Positions 46,231-55,274 of a stretch of DNA of 64,000 nt are shown here, one piece after another. The stretch is taken from positions 1,486,771-1,550,770 of the forward strand of contig NZ_JAIRAU010000001.1 of the NCBI RefSeq assembly GCF_020073745.1, written 5' to 3'. The first letter of the stretch is position 1. Each line of letters starts with the position of its first letter. Position numbers and translations under genes: made by a program. The DNA is from Nannocystis pusilla. GTDB lineage: Bacteria; Myxococcota_A; Polyangia; Nannocystales; Nannocystaceae. The notes under the pieces are model-generated. The model ran no database searches and had not been told where the DNA came from. It saw nothing but the letters and a program-made list of their open reading frames with translations.

Positions 46231-47844
46231 ATGAGCAGCAAGAAGAGGACCCACGAAGAGGGGCTGCTCGACGTCGAGGAGCGCAAGGTCGCGGTCGACC
46301 TGTCGCACGACGAGGAGCACGCCGCGGCCTACCCGCCGGGGACGTTCCGCAAGGTGGTGACGGCGATCGTCGGGCTGATGATGGCGCTCGCGGCGACCTA
46401 CGTGGTGCCGCAATTGGCGTGGGCGCGGCCGTGGACCCCCGAGATGGAGTACGTGCCGTTCTGGAACCTGATCGGCCGCGAACTGCTGGACCGCGGCGCG
46501 GCCGCCGAGGCGGCCGACGCGGAGGTCAAGGAGGCGCTGGCGGTCGCGCGCGCGGAGGCGGAGCTCGAGGAGACGGCCGAGGCGTCGTTCAAGGAGGTCG
46601 AGGTCCGCGCGGCGCCGGTCGAGGAGGACGAGAAGGTGCCTCCGCTGCAGGCCGAGGCCGAGGACGCGGCGCCGGTCGAGATGCCGCTCGAGCGACCCGA
46701 GGCGCTCGACCGCTTCTACGCGTCGCTGACCCGCACGCACCTCGGCCTGCCGGGGGCGATCACGCGGGCGATGCACTACGGCGATTCGGCGATCGGCAAC
46801 GACGGGATCACCGGGGCGATCCGCAGCAAGCTGCAGGCCCGCTTCGGCGACGCCGGCCACGGGTTCCACCTGCTCGGCCAACCCAACGCCAGCTACCGCC
46901 ACCAGGGCGTGCGCTTCGACGAGCGCAGCCCGTGGCAGCACTGCTTCATCATCTTCGACTGCAAGAAGGACGGCTACTACGGGGTCGGCGGCACGACCTT
47001 CGAGTCGGCCGGCGGGGCGGAGATCCGGCTGTCGACGGCGCAAAAAGGGCCGATGGGCCGCAAGGTGGCCCGCTACGAGGTGTGGTACGCGGGCATGCCG
47101 AAGGGCGGCAAGCTGCGCCTCAAGCTCGACGAGGAGGAGCCGGTCGAGCTCGAGACGGCGGCCGAGCAGCTCGAAGACCGCTGGCACGTGATCGAGACCG
47201 AGGACGGCGAACACACGCTGTCGGTCCGCGCGGCCGGCGGCGGCAAGGTCCGCGCCTACGGGGTGGCGATGGAGCGCACGGTGCCCGGCGTGGTCTACGA
47301 CGAGATGAGCCAGATCGGCGCGCTCACCCGCCGCATGCTCAACTTCGACGCGGACCACCTGCAGCGCCACCTGCAGCGCCGCGACCCCGACCTGCTGGTG
47401 CTCATGTTCGGCGGCAACGACATGAACACGCAGGGCACGATGGAGAAGTACAAGACCGAGTTCTCGGCGGTGATCCAGCTGTTCCGCAAGGGCGACCCGC
47501 AGCTGCCGTGCCTGGTGATGGCGCCGCTCGACCACGGCGAGCGCGACGGCTCGGGCAAGATCGTGACGCGACCGATCGTGCCGAAGCTGGTCCAGGCCCA
47601 GCGCGAGGTGGCCGAGGCCGAGGGCTGCGCGTTCTTCGACACCTACGAGGCGATGGGCGGCTCGGGCTCGATGGGCCGGTGGGTCCGCTCGTCGCCGGCC
47701 CTCGGCTCCGGCGATCTTTCACACCTGACCCACCACGGGCACAAGGTCGTGGGGGCGATGCTGTACCGCTCGCTGATGCAGGGCTACGCCGACTATCGCA
47801 AGCGCATCGCCGGAACGCCGGTCAAGGCGCTGACGGGCGATTGA
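46231..47844 (+). CDS. Membrane-anchored SGNH hydrolase, partner of the O-acyltransferase
   Basis: 537 residues. ATG preceded by AAGGA. A single hydrophobic segment (about residues 45-68) anchors it; a Glu/Ala-rich coiled linker follows. The SGNH fold begins near residue 180: block I 'HYGDSAIGND' (Ser186), block III 'MFGGNDMN', block V 'GDLSHLTHHGH'. It lies 43 bases after the AlgI-type gene, so the two act together: AlgI-type carrier plus SGNH acyltransferase outside the membrane. Acetyl-transfer to a polysaccharide is inferred from the AlgI-AlgJ model. Confidence 0.88.
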   Translation: MSSKKRTHEEGLLDVEERKVAVDLSHDEEHAAAYPPGTFRKVVTAIVGLMMALAATYVVPQLAWARPWTPEMEYVPFWNLIGRELLDRGAAAEAADAEVKEALAVARAEAELEETAEASFKEVEVRAAPVEEDEKVPPLQAEAEDAAPVEMPLERPEALDRFYASLTRTHLGLPGAITRAMHYGDSAIGNDGITGAIRSKLQARFGDAGHGFHLLGQPNASYRHQGVRFDERSPWQHCFIIFDCKKDGYYGVGGTTFESAGGAEIRLSTAQKGPMGRKVARYEVWYAGMPKGGKLRLKLDEEEPVELETAAEQLEDRWHVIETEDGEHTLSVRAAGGGKVRAYGVAMERTVPGVVYDEMSQIGALTRRMLNFDADHLQRHLQRRDPDLLVLMFGGNDMNTQGTMEKYKTEFSAVIQLFRKGDPQLPCLVMAPLDHGERDGSGKIVTRPIVPKLVQAQREVAEAEGCAFFDTYEAMGGSGSMGRWVRSSPALGSGDLSHLTHHGHKVVGAMLYRSLMQGYADYRKRIAGTPVKALTGD

Positions 47845-47908
47845 CGAAGGCGAGAGACGCGGGCGATCTCGCGCGCCGACGCCTTGCGAAGCTGATAGCA
47901 TCGCCGGC

Positions 47909-49240
47909 GTGCGAACGACGGTGACGTGGGGCGTGGCGCTGGCGCTGGCCGGCTGCGGCGGCAAGGGTAGCATCCTCGACGAGCTGACGGTCAGCGCCGG
48001 GCCGGCGACGAACGATCCGTCGTACGGGCCGTCGGGGGAACCCGACGACTCCGGCGACGAACCGACGAGCAGCTCGACGATGGGCTCGACGACGGCCGAC
48101 GAGCCGACCACGAGCGGGCCGCCCGGGACCAATCCCATCGATGTGTTGTTCGTGATCGACAACACCGGCACGATGGCGGACGAGCAGACGCTGCTGGCCA
48201 AGAACATCGCCGCGCTGGTGAACACCGAGCGCGACCTGCGGATCGGCATCACCTCCACCGACGCCGGCAATCCGCGCTGCCCCGCGGCCCAGACCACGCC
48301 GGAGCGCGGAGCGATGGCGACGGGGAACTGCATCACCGCGGTCGCCCAGGGCGACTTCTCCTTCGACATGGAGGACTTCTCGTACGCGTGCTCCGATATC
48401 TGCGAGATTGGGCCCGTCGAGATCGCGCCGACGCCGACGAGCGAGGAGCCCGAGCCGGAGGTGCGGCCGTGGTTCGAGCGCACGAGCGGCGTCACCAACA
48501 TCGCCGACGACGGCGTGAGCCTGGTGCAGGCGCTGCAGTGCGCGCTGCCGCTGGGCGTCGCCGGCTGCGGGTTCGAGTCGCCGCTCGAGAGCATGCGCCT
48601 GGCGCTGGTCCGGGCGATGGACGCGAGCACACCCGAGTACGGGTTCTTGCGGGCCGAGGCCGACCTCGTGGTGGTGATCCTGACCGACGAGGTCGATTGC
48701 AGCTACAACCCGGCGTTCGACGAGATCTTCACCTCCAACAAGACCTTCTGGGAGGACCCGGACCGGCCGGACGCGACCAGCGCGGTGTGCTTCAACGCGG
48801 GGGTGAAGTGCGAGGGGCCAGGGCCGACCTATCCGGCCTGCCCGGCGGCCGACTGGGGCATCGACGGCGCGCCCACCGATGACCCCGACGCCGCGGTGCT
48901 GTGGCCGGTGTCGCGCTACACGGAGCTGCTGGCCGAGATCCAGGCGAGCAAGACCGGCGGGGCGCGGGTCCGGATGCTCGCCATCGCCGGCGTGCCGGTC
49001 GGCTTCGAGACCGGCGACAGCCCGCTGGTGTTCGAGGACGACCCGGACCCGGAGACGAACGACCTGTTCGGCATCGGCCCCGGCTGTGTGCTGCCCAATC
49101 CCAATGATCCCGAATACCCGCAGATCGCCAGGCCGCCGGTGCGCATGCTCGAGGTCGGCGCCAGCCTCGGGCCGCTCGAGTTCCATTCGATCTGTCAATA
49201 CGACTTCTCCGCGGCGATCGCTACGATCGCCCAGCCCTGA
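47909..49240 (+). CDS. Lipoprotein with von Willebrand factor A-like domain
   Basis: 443 residues, GTG start. Lipobox 'VALALAGCGG', then a Ser/Thr/Glu/Pro linker. From about residue 75 a VWA-type domain begins: 'IDVLFVIDNTGTMADEQTLL' has the metal-ion adhesion motif D-x-T-x-T/S, and 'LVVVILTDEVDC' is the second MIDAS strand. Eight or more Cys suggest disulfides. This combination is common in myxobacterial cell-surface proteins that may mediate adhesion or sensing. No operon partner except the following gene 12 bases later. Confidence 0.85.
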   Translation: MRTTVTWGVALALAGCGGKGSILDELTVSAGPATNDPSYGPSGEPDDSGDEPTSSSTMGSTTADEPTTSGPPGTNPIDVLFVIDNTGTMADEQTLLAKNIAALVNTERDLRIGITSTDAGNPRCPAAQTTPERGAMATGNCITAVAQGDFSFDMEDFSYACSDICEIGPVEIAPTPTSEEPEPEVRPWFERTSGVTNIADDGVSLVQALQCALPLGVAGCGFESPLESMRLALVRAMDASTPEYGFLRAEADLVVVILTDEVDCSYNPAFDEIFTSNKTFWEDPDRPDATSAVCFNAGVKCEGPGPTYPACPAADWGIDGAPTDDPDAAVLWPVSRYTELLAEIQASKTGGARVRMLAIAGVPVGFETGDSPLVFEDDPDPETNDLFGIGPGCVLPNPNDPEYPQIARPPVRMLEVGASLGPLEFHSICQYDFSAAIATIAQP

Positions 49241-49252
49241 GGGCCCTCCGCC

Positions 49253-50443
49253 ATGTCTGCACGCCAGCACCACCTCTCGTTCGCCAAGAAAGTCATCCCC
49301 GCGGAGACGTTCCGCTCGCCGGACCGGATGTTCGCCGAACTGACGGGGGCGAAGCGCGAGGCGTTCCTGTTCTTCCTGTGGACCGAGTCGAGCAAGGGGA
49401 TGGTCGAGGCGCTGCCGCACGTGGGCCTGGCGCCCAGCGGGCGCGAGATGGCCAAGCTCGACGTCGTCGGCCACGTCAAGTCGGGCGAGACCGAGGTGGT
49501 CGTGATCTCCATGCCGCCGGCGCTGAACGCCAACGAGGCGCTGTTCCTGGCGCTGGTGCGCAAGGCCGGGGCGCCGAGCGTGTTCTTCTACGAGCGCTGC
49601 GCCGACCTCAGCACGGGCGAGGTCCACCCGAAGGAGGCCGTGCTGGCGGAGGTGCGGCCGGACGGCAGTCGCAGCAATTACGGGTTCCACGAGGGCCTCG
49701 ACCTGCCGGCGTTCAAGGCCCAGCTCGCGCGGATCCTCGAGGTCTCGCTGGATGGCCTCGAGGACAGCCTGGCGCCGGTGACCGCGGAGGCGTTCGTGGC
49801 CGCGGGCGGGGCGCGCACGGGCAGCGCGCGGCCGACGATCCGTCGCCCGCCGGAGGCCCCCGGCCCGAAGTTCGGCGGACTGCTCGAGCAATTGCTGCTG
49901 GTGCGCGCGGGCTTGCCGCTGGTGATGTTCGCGATGGCCTACACGGTGCCGTCGCTGTCGTATCAATTGTGGCCGGTGATCGGGCCGATCTACACGCTGC
50001 TGTCGGTGGTGATCGCGGTCGCGCTGCTGGTGTTCCTCTACAAGGTCTACGCCGCGCGCCCGGGGCGGACCCCGTTCGGCCCGGGGATGGCGGTGGTCGG
50101 CTGGATGATCCCGGTGGCGCAGCTCTTCATGCCGCCGCTGATCGTCCGCGGGGCCCACAAGGCGGTGGTCGGGACGGGCGCGGGCCTGCTGGTGCTGGTG
50201 TGGTGGCTGGCGTGGCTGGTGCAGATCGTGAACGAGATGATGCGCGGCCTGCAGGCGCAGCTGAGCCGCTCCGAGGGGAGCGACTGGTACGTGTCGTTCC
50301 CGGCCGGCGGCGGGTTTCACCTGCCGGATCCGCTCGGCGACGTGTACATCGCGCTGAGCTCGGGCGTCGGCTCGGTGCTGGTGACGCTCGCGGCCTACGG
50401 CCTCCTGTGGCACTTCGTCCGCTCGATCCGCGCCAAGCTGTGA
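49253..50443 (+). CDS. Protein with C-terminal DUF4328-like membrane domain
   Basis: 396 residues, ATG start 12 bases after the VWA gene, so probably co-transcribed. The first 190 residues are soluble, unrecognised and mixed alpha/beta. The last 180 contain four to five hydrophobic helices with 'GWMIPVAQLFMPPLIVRGAH', as in the DUF4328 membrane family. There is no signal peptide; the first half probably sits in the cytoplasm. Function unknown. Confidence 0.75.
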   Translation: MSARQHHLSFAKKVIPAETFRSPDRMFAELTGAKREAFLFFLWTESSKGMVEALPHVGLAPSGREMAKLDVVGHVKSGETEVVVISMPPALNANEALFLALVRKAGAPSVFFYERCADLSTGEVHPKEAVLAEVRPDGSRSNYGFHEGLDLPAFKAQLARILEVSLDGLEDSLAPVTAEAFVAAGGARTGSARPTIRRPPEAPGPKFGGLLEQLLLVRAGLPLVMFAMAYTVPSLSYQLWPVIGPIYTLLSVVIAVALLVFLYKVYAARPGRTPFGPGMAVVGWMIPVAQLFMPPLIVRGAHKAVVGTGAGLLVLVWWLAWLVQIVNEMMRGLQAQLSRSEGSDWYVSFPAGGGFHLPDPLGDVYIALSSGVGSVLVTLAAYGLLWHFVRSIRAKL

Positions 50444-50520
50444 CGGGCGGGATCCGCACGCACGCTCGTCGCGGCGACCCGCCTAGGAGCCTGCCTGAGA
50501 AAACGCGCGCCAGAAGGCGC

Positions 50521-50762
50521 GGGGCCGTGGAGATCTGGGTGACGGCGGGCACGGAGCGGCGGAGCGGGTCCCTCGCGACGGCGGGGCCCTCCCAGGCAAC
50601 GTGCTCGGCGCCCTTGGGCTTCGATGATGAGCTGTCGTTGAGGACAGGTTCGTTCGTGCTTCGCGGACGATGGCGCCTGCGCGCGGTTGCCTGCGGCCCC
50701 TCCCGCCTGCGTCCCACTCCGCCGCTCCGTGCCCGCCTGCGGAGAGCGTCGCCGGCCCCGCT
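50521..50762. mobile_element. Imperfect inverted repeat, MITE-like
   Basis: Left arm about 50521-50610 and right arm about 50680-50762 are imperfect reverse complements; the best core is GCACGGAGCGGCGGAG on the left and its complement on the right (50717-50732), with further matches GGGGCC and AGGCAAC. Between the arms there are about 70 bases with no gene. It sits directly before the transposase remnant. No terminal duplication could be confirmed by eye. The rest of the gap (50444-50888) has no supported gene. Confidence 0.55.
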
Positions 50763-50888
50763 TGTCGCCGTGCGGGTTCATTCGCCCAGGCCATGCGCCC
50801 GGATGTCTCGAAGGACATGAGAATCCTCGCGACGAATCAACGATGTTCACAGCTCGATTTCGCGCGAAGGTATTTCATGAAGGACGGC

Positions 50889-51587
50889 ATGAGCAAGGCA
50901 TTCCGCCCGTGGGAGATCGACCAACTCCAGCTCCTGCCGCCGTCCGTGGAGGCCGAGGGGATCGAGGAGCCGACGCGCGAGGACCTGGCGCGGCTCGATC
51001 GCAAGCGCCCGAAGAAGGGCTCGAACGAGGAGTGGGTGCACCCGCACGATCCCGAGGCGCAGATCATGAAGATGAAGGACGGCAGCACCCACCTCGCGCA
51101 CAAGCACGAGCAGGCGGTCGACCTCGAGACCGGGGCGATCGTCGGCGTGACGGTGCACGGCGGCGCTGCGGGCGACGCGAAGACCCTCGAGAAGACGCTG
51201 GAGGTCGCCGACGCCAACCTCGCGGAGGTGCGCCAGGAGGGCTCGGAGAAGGCCAAAGAGCAGCTCGCCGAGCGCGTCGAGGAGGTCGTCGCCGACAAGG
51301 GCTATCACAGCAACGACGTGCTCACGAACCTCGAGGAGGTCGAGCGAGGTCACCGGCGGTGGGAGGGCAAGCAGGCCGAGCGCGACGCAGTCCGCCGGAA
51401 TCGCCGCCGCATGAAACGGAGCTTCGATCAGCTCTTTTTAAAGTCCATCCTCGGGCACCCGGCCGTCCATTGCCCGCTGCCGGCGACGAGCTCGGCGAAG
51501 CACATGGCCGACAACGTGCGCGCGGGGTTCGGCCGCCTGCCCGACGCGGCCGAGCGCGAGAAGATCGCGGCGCTGGTGGCCGAGTGA
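50889..51587 (+). pseudogene. Internally deleted transposase fused to an aldo/keto-reductase tail
   Basis: One open frame of about 233 codons. The first residues 'MSKAFRPWEIDQLQLLPPSV' match the N-terminus of IS1182/IS5-type DDE transposases. The following 'HKHEQAVDLETGAIVGVTVH' and 'EEVVADKGYHSND' are the middle, but the usual part between (some 150 residues) is missing. After 'RRWEGKQAERDAVRRNRRR' the transposase stops, and from 51420 the sequence continues as an aldo/keto-reductase C-terminus ('ILGHPAVHCPLPATSSAKHM', 'NVRAGFGRLPDAAEREKIAA'). It cannot be an active enzyme. The reductase part (55 residues) marks the old gene into which the element inserted. Confidence 0.8.
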
Positions 51588-51612
51588 GCGGGCGCCTTTT
51601 TCTAAAAGGTGT

Positions 51613-52077
51613 TCAGGCGAAGTTCCACGCGCGCGGCAGGCAGACGTACCAGTCGTCCTTGATCAGGTTGATCTGCGCGCACCGATGGCAGCGGCGAAAC
51701 ACGAACGCGCGGGTGAACGCCGGCGGGGCGGGGATGTCGGCCGCCGCGAGGGCGGCGGCCACGGCCGGCCAGCAGTCGGGGTCGGGGCAGTAACCGGTCG
51801 ACTGATTGCTGATCTCGACCACGCGCCCGCCGCGAAACCGCAGCTCGCCGGCGGCGAGCACGACGTCCCCGCCGGCGCAGTCGATGTGCTCGGACCGGCG
51901 CGGGGCCAGGCGCAGCCGGCCCTGCCGGTCGACGACGTAAGTCGCGCCCTCGTCGCGGGCGTCCGGGTGGGCGACGAGCCACTGCTCGAGGTCGCGGCGG
52001 CTGCCGACGACCGCGCCGGGCTCGCCGCGCGGACGCTCGCGGATCGCGGGCGGGCCGATGTATTCATAAAGGGTCAT
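51613..52077 (-). CDS. Small protein with Cys-rich ends, unknown
   Basis: 154 residues from the ATG at 52077, chosen as the first Met that starts the conserved-looking 'MTLYEYIGPPAIRERP'; upstream residues come from GACATG-repeat DNA. The second half has 'GYCPDPDCWPAVAAALAAAD' and 'RRCHRCAQINLIKDDWYVC', whose five Cys in two clusters suggest a zinc-binding site. No signal peptide. The family is not known to me. The plus-strand transposase remnant ends 25 bases away. Confidence 0.7.
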   Translation of the reverse strand: MTLYEYIGPPAIRERPRGEPGAVVGSRRDLEQWLVAHPDARDEGATYVVDRQGRLRLAPRRSEHIDCAGGDVVLAAGELRFRGGRVVEISNQSTGYCPDPDCWPAVAAALAAADIPAPPAFTRAFVFRRCHRCAQINLIKDDWYVCLPRAWNFA

Positions 52078-52125
52078 GTGCGATAAGACATGTCGCATGG
52101 AGCATGTCGAAGAGGACATGCTGCG
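52075..52125. repeat. GACATG hairpin with GAAGAG loop
   Basis: AGCATGTC (52101-52108) pairs with GACATGCT (52115-52122) around GAAGAG, and two more GACATG/CATGTC words lie at 52086-52096. The loop and inner stem equal those of the perfect hairpin at 12305-12334. Confidence 0.65.
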
Positions 52126-52129
52126 ACGA

Positions 52130-52742
52130 TCAGGCCGCGGGGCGGTCGCGGGCGCTGACGAGGCGGATCGGGGCGTCGGGGACGAGCTCGGCGAGCGGGT
52201 CGTCGTCGGTGATCTCGGCGCCGTCGGGGAGGAAGGCGCGGACCATGCGGGTGTGGAACAGGCCGCTGGCGAGGCCGAGCAGGCTGGCGAGGTGGCGCTT
52301 CTTGAGGAAGGCGCGCTCGACCCGGTCGCCCCATTGCAGCTCGAGCGGGAGCTCGGGGTAGTAAGAGGCGGCCAGCTTGCCGGTGATCTCGAACCTGGCC
52401 CCGCGCCCGGCCAGGGCGAGGGCGATCCGGGCGATGTTGTGACAGTCGTCGATGCCGCGGTGGTGGGTGCCGACGAGCTCGAGGCCGAGCGCCTGCAGCA
52501 TCGCCGGCATGCCGGTGGTCCTGGCCTTCTTCATGCTGTCGAGGAAGACCTTCTTGACGTTGATCCACCGGCGATAGACGCGGGGCAGGGCGGTGATCGG
52601 CAGGCCGGCGGCGGCGCACTGGACCGGCAGCATGGTCTGGAGGTCCCAGTCGCCGCAGGTGACGAAGGCGAACCGCTCCGGGCCGCCGGCGGCGAGCAGA
52701 CCGTGGCCCGCCAGCCAGGCCTGATGCGCGGCCAGGACGGGC
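52130..52742 (-). pseudogene. 5'-truncated DEDD 3'-5' exonuclease
   Basis: The C-terminal two thirds of an ERI1-like RNase-T fold exonuclease: 'FVTCGDWDLQTMLPVQCAAA', 'RRWINVKKVFLDS', and 'GTHHRGIDDCHNIARI' with the final H-x4-D. The frame continues upstream of the only ATG (at 52633) to about 52742 and then changes into unrelated sequence; the first DE metal-binding motif is missing. Unless a start lies in another frame the gene is inactive. Confidence 0.65.
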
Positions 52743-52799
52743 TGGCGAGGCGGCGCGGGCGCGGCTGTCGTATGGACGCGAGCGGCACCCGGACCGACG

Positions 52800-53091
52800 C
52801 GGGAGCGCGACGCTCACGAGGACCGCGAGCCGCCTGAGCGCTCGTGGGCCGTGCTCCCGAGAGGGACGCACCCACGCCTGCGCCCGCTGGTGCTTCGCCG
52901 GCCGGACGGTCCGACACCTCGCCGCGGTAGCGCGACTCGCGAAACTCCGGCAAGCCCGCGCCGAAGAACCGCTCGCGGTAGCAGATTCGCGTGAGCCCCT
53001 GGTGGCGAGGGAGACGCCGCTGCTGCGGCTGGTGCTGCAGGGCGAGCTGCCCAACGAGGACACGTGGCTGCGCGAGTCGCAGCTCGAGTGA
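52800..53091 (+). pseudogene. 3' remnant of an unrecognised gene
   Basis: A plus-strand frame ending at 53091 reads 'VRHLAAVARLAKLRQARAEE' and then 'PLLRLVLQGELPNEDTWLRE'. It looks like genuine coding sequence by its amino-acid composition, but no start codon or signal precedes it and the 5' side merges into the truncated exonuclease region. The protein family is not known. Confidence 0.35.
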
Positions 53092-53234
53092 CAGGGTGGC
53101 GTAGTGGACAGGTCGACATCCGGCCGCCTCGGCGCACGGCGCAGGAAGGGATCGGGACGCTCGCGTGCGCGTCCTGCTCCGTCGTCGGGCGGGCATGCGC
53201 AACAAGGCCTCGTCGCAGGCGCGGGCGGCCCGCG

Positions 53235-53267
53235 CTGTCGGCGATCCGCAGCCGAGATCGCCGACAG
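53235..53267. promoter_or_regulatory. Perfect 12-bp inverted repeat upstream of the SulP gene
   Basis: CTGTCGGCGATC (53235-53246) and its exact reverse complement (53256-53267) lie about 100 bases before the SulP start. A related, imperfect version (TGTCGG GATC ... GATCGCCGACA) lies at 55156-55195 upstream of the next gene. It could be an operator or an RNA hairpin. Confidence 0.5.
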
Positions 53268-53363
53268 TGTCGGTCGGAGCCGACGCGTGCGTGCCCCGCG
53301 AATGCGCTCGAGCGGCGCGAACAGCCGCGCAGGGGCTGCGGGTCGCTGGCACGGATCGTGGAT

Positions 53364-55085
53364 ATGCACCCGCGTCTTCCGATGCGCGCGTGGAACAAAG
53401 CCGAAGGACTGTCTGGCGTCGAGTACTGGCGAGAGTCGGTGGCCCTCACCGCGAGCTCGCTGCGATCGGCGCTCACGACGCGGGTAGGGCCGAACATCGC
53501 CGCCGGGGTCACGGTGGCCCTGGTCGCGCTCCCGCTCAACATGGCGCTGGCGATCGCGTGCGGGCTGCCCGCGTCGGTCGGGCTGGTGACCGGCGCGGCC
53601 GCGGGCGTCATCGGCGCGGTGTTCGGCGGCTCGTCGTTGCAGATCACCGGCCCGGAGGTCGCGCTCGCCCCGATCACCTTCGAGATCATCTCGCGCCACG
53701 GATTCGACGGACTGCTGGTCGTCACGATCCTGGCCGGCCTGATGCAGATCGCGCTGGGCGCCCTGCGCGTCGGTCGACTGGTGCACGCGATCCCGGTCCC
53801 GGTGGTCGGGGGATTTCTCGCCGCGGTCGGGCTCATGGTGTTCGACTCGCAGCTCCCCGTCCTCCTCGGGCTGTCCGAGGAGGCGCGCCTCGTCTCGGAG
53901 ATGACGCCCGCGCAGCTCGCCGGGCTCAGCTGGCCCTCGGTCCTGCTGGGTCTGCTGGTCGTCGGGATGATGATCGGCCTGCCGCGGCTCAATCGGCGCC
54001 TGCCGGCCCCGCTCCTCGCGCTGGCCGTGGCGATGCTCCTGGTCTCGGTGTGCGCGATGCCGGTGGTGACGATCGATCACTTCGATGGGGGGTGGCCGGC
54101 CTTCGGGCTCCCCGCGTTCGACGACAGCCGGCTCGGCGAGTACCTCGCCGAGGCCGTCGCCCTCGCGCTGCTGGCCTCGATGGATTCGCTGCTGTGCATG
54201 GTCTCGATCGACGCGCGGACCGGCGGGCGCAGCCGCACGGATCAGGACCTGGTCGCGCAGGGCCTGGCGAACATCGGCAGCGCGTGCTTCGGCGGCATGC
54301 CGGTCGCGGCCGCGGTGGTGCGCTCCGCGGCGGCGGTCGAGGCCGGGGCGACGTCGCGGCTGGCCCCGACGGTGCAATCCTTCGTGCTCGCGCTGGTCGT
54401 CGTCGCGTTCGCGCGGTTCGTCGGCCACGTCCCGCTGGTGGCGCTCGCCAGCATCCTGCTGGTGGTCGGGTGGCGGCTGTTCGACTGGGACGGCCTGCGC
54501 CACATGTGGGGGACGGCGAGGTTCGAGGTCGGGATCTTCGTCGGGACCGCGGCGGGGATCTTGCTGACGGACTTCGTGATCGGGGTGCTGATCGGGGTGC
54601 TGCTGGCCCTCGTGTTCTTCGCGCACCGCCAGCGCGAGCTGGTGAGGATGCGCCGACGCAACCTCGAGCCCGACCAGCACGCGCTGTACGAGAACCTCGA
54701 CGGGGTCCGCGTGATCCACCTCGAGGGCCCGCTGTTCTTCGCCTCCCAGGCGAAGATCGACTCCCTGTTCGACGACCTGGACGGGGGCCGCCCGGTGGTC
54801 GTCGACCTGGCCGAGGTGCCGACGCTCGACACGTCGGGCGCGCGGGCGCTCGTCCGCGCCGCCGAGCGGCTCGCCGGCAGCGGCACCGACGTGTGGCTGA
54901 GCTCGCTCTCCGGGGAGGCCTCGACGATGCTCGCGCCGATCATCGCCGAGTCGAAGGCGCGGCTGCAGGTCAGCGACACCCTCGACGACGCGCTGCGCCG
55001 GGTCGCCGCGCGCATGGCCCGACCTAGCCGGGGCGCGCCGGGGCGCGCCGGGGGCCCCGAGGCGTCGACGACCGCGTCGAGCTGA
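53364..55085 (+). CDS. SulP family anion transporter with STAS domain
   Basis: 573 residues, ATG start (a Met 6 codons later is also possible). About 12 membrane segments with the SulP core: 'NIAAGVTVALVALPLNMALA', 'GVIGAVFGGSSLQITGPEVA', 'MDSLLCMVSIDARTG' and 'NIGSACFGGMPVAAAVVRSA'. The C-terminal 120 residues are a STAS domain ('VIHLEGPLFFASQAKID...VVVDLAEVPTLDTSGARAL'). Family members carry sulfate, bicarbonate or other anions. With a beta-carbonic anhydrase about 4 kb downstream, bicarbonate is a plausible substrate. The transporter is in the inner membrane. Confidence 0.95.
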   Translation: MHPRLPMRAWNKAEGLSGVEYWRESVALTASSLRSALTTRVGPNIAAGVTVALVALPLNMALAIACGLPASVGLVTGAAAGVIGAVFGGSSLQITGPEVALAPITFEIISRHGFDGLLVVTILAGLMQIALGALRVGRLVHAIPVPVVGGFLAAVGLMVFDSQLPVLLGLSEEARLVSEMTPAQLAGLSWPSVLLGLLVVGMMIGLPRLNRRLPAPLLALAVAMLLVSVCAMPVVTIDHFDGGWPAFGLPAFDDSRLGEYLAEAVALALLASMDSLLCMVSIDARTGGRSRTDQDLVAQGLANIGSACFGGMPVAAAVVRSAAAVEAGATSRLAPTVQSFVLALVVVAFARFVGHVPLVALASILLVVGWRLFDWDGLRHMWGTARFEVGIFVGTAAGILLTDFVIGVLIGVLLALVFFAHRQRELVRMRRRNLEPDQHALYENLDGVRVIHLEGPLFFASQAKIDSLFDDLDGGRPVVVDLAEVPTLDTSGARALVRAAERLAGSGTDVWLSSLSGEASTMLAPIIAESKARLQVSDTLDDALRRVAARMARPSRGAPGRAGGPEASTTASS

Positions 55086-55184
55086 GGGGGACGCGGGCAT
55101 GCACGCTGTATTGAATCGAGGACGGCGCCCGGACGACGACCGCGCGGCGAGGTGTGTCGGGATCCCTCGACGCGGCGCGCCCGG

Positions 55185-55274
55185 GATCGCCGACAGGTGT
55201 CAGTCGCGCCCGACAGGCGAGCCGGAGCCGGCGCCGCGTGGTCGCATGATTTCCGGTTGGCACGAATCGTGGAC
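55185..55274 (+). promoter_or_regulatory. Regulatory element repeated from upstream of the SulP gene
   Basis: GATCGCCGACAG (from 55185) and TGGCACGAATCGTGGA (55259-55274) correspond to 53256 and 53348 upstream of the SulP gene. CACGRATCGTG is a palindrome around a 3-base centre, like a dimer-binding operator. The two copies put both genes under a possible common regulator. Confidence 0.45.

Noticed and set aside
47822..50413. Long minus-strand frame of over 800 codons across the VWA and DUF4328 genes
   Set aside because: It is Arg/His/Gln-rich shadow sequence; the plus-strand frames have a lipobox, a VWA motif and membrane helices.
51588..51612. CCTTTT/AAAAGG hairpin as a bidirectional terminator between the reductase remnant and the next gene
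   Set aside because: The stem is only 6 A/T-rich base pairs without a T-run on the minus strand; too weak to call.
53348..53366. TGGCACG element as a sigma-54 -24/-12 promoter
   Set aside because: The -12 TTGC part is absent (GTGG in its place) in both copies; the CACG palindrome explains it better.
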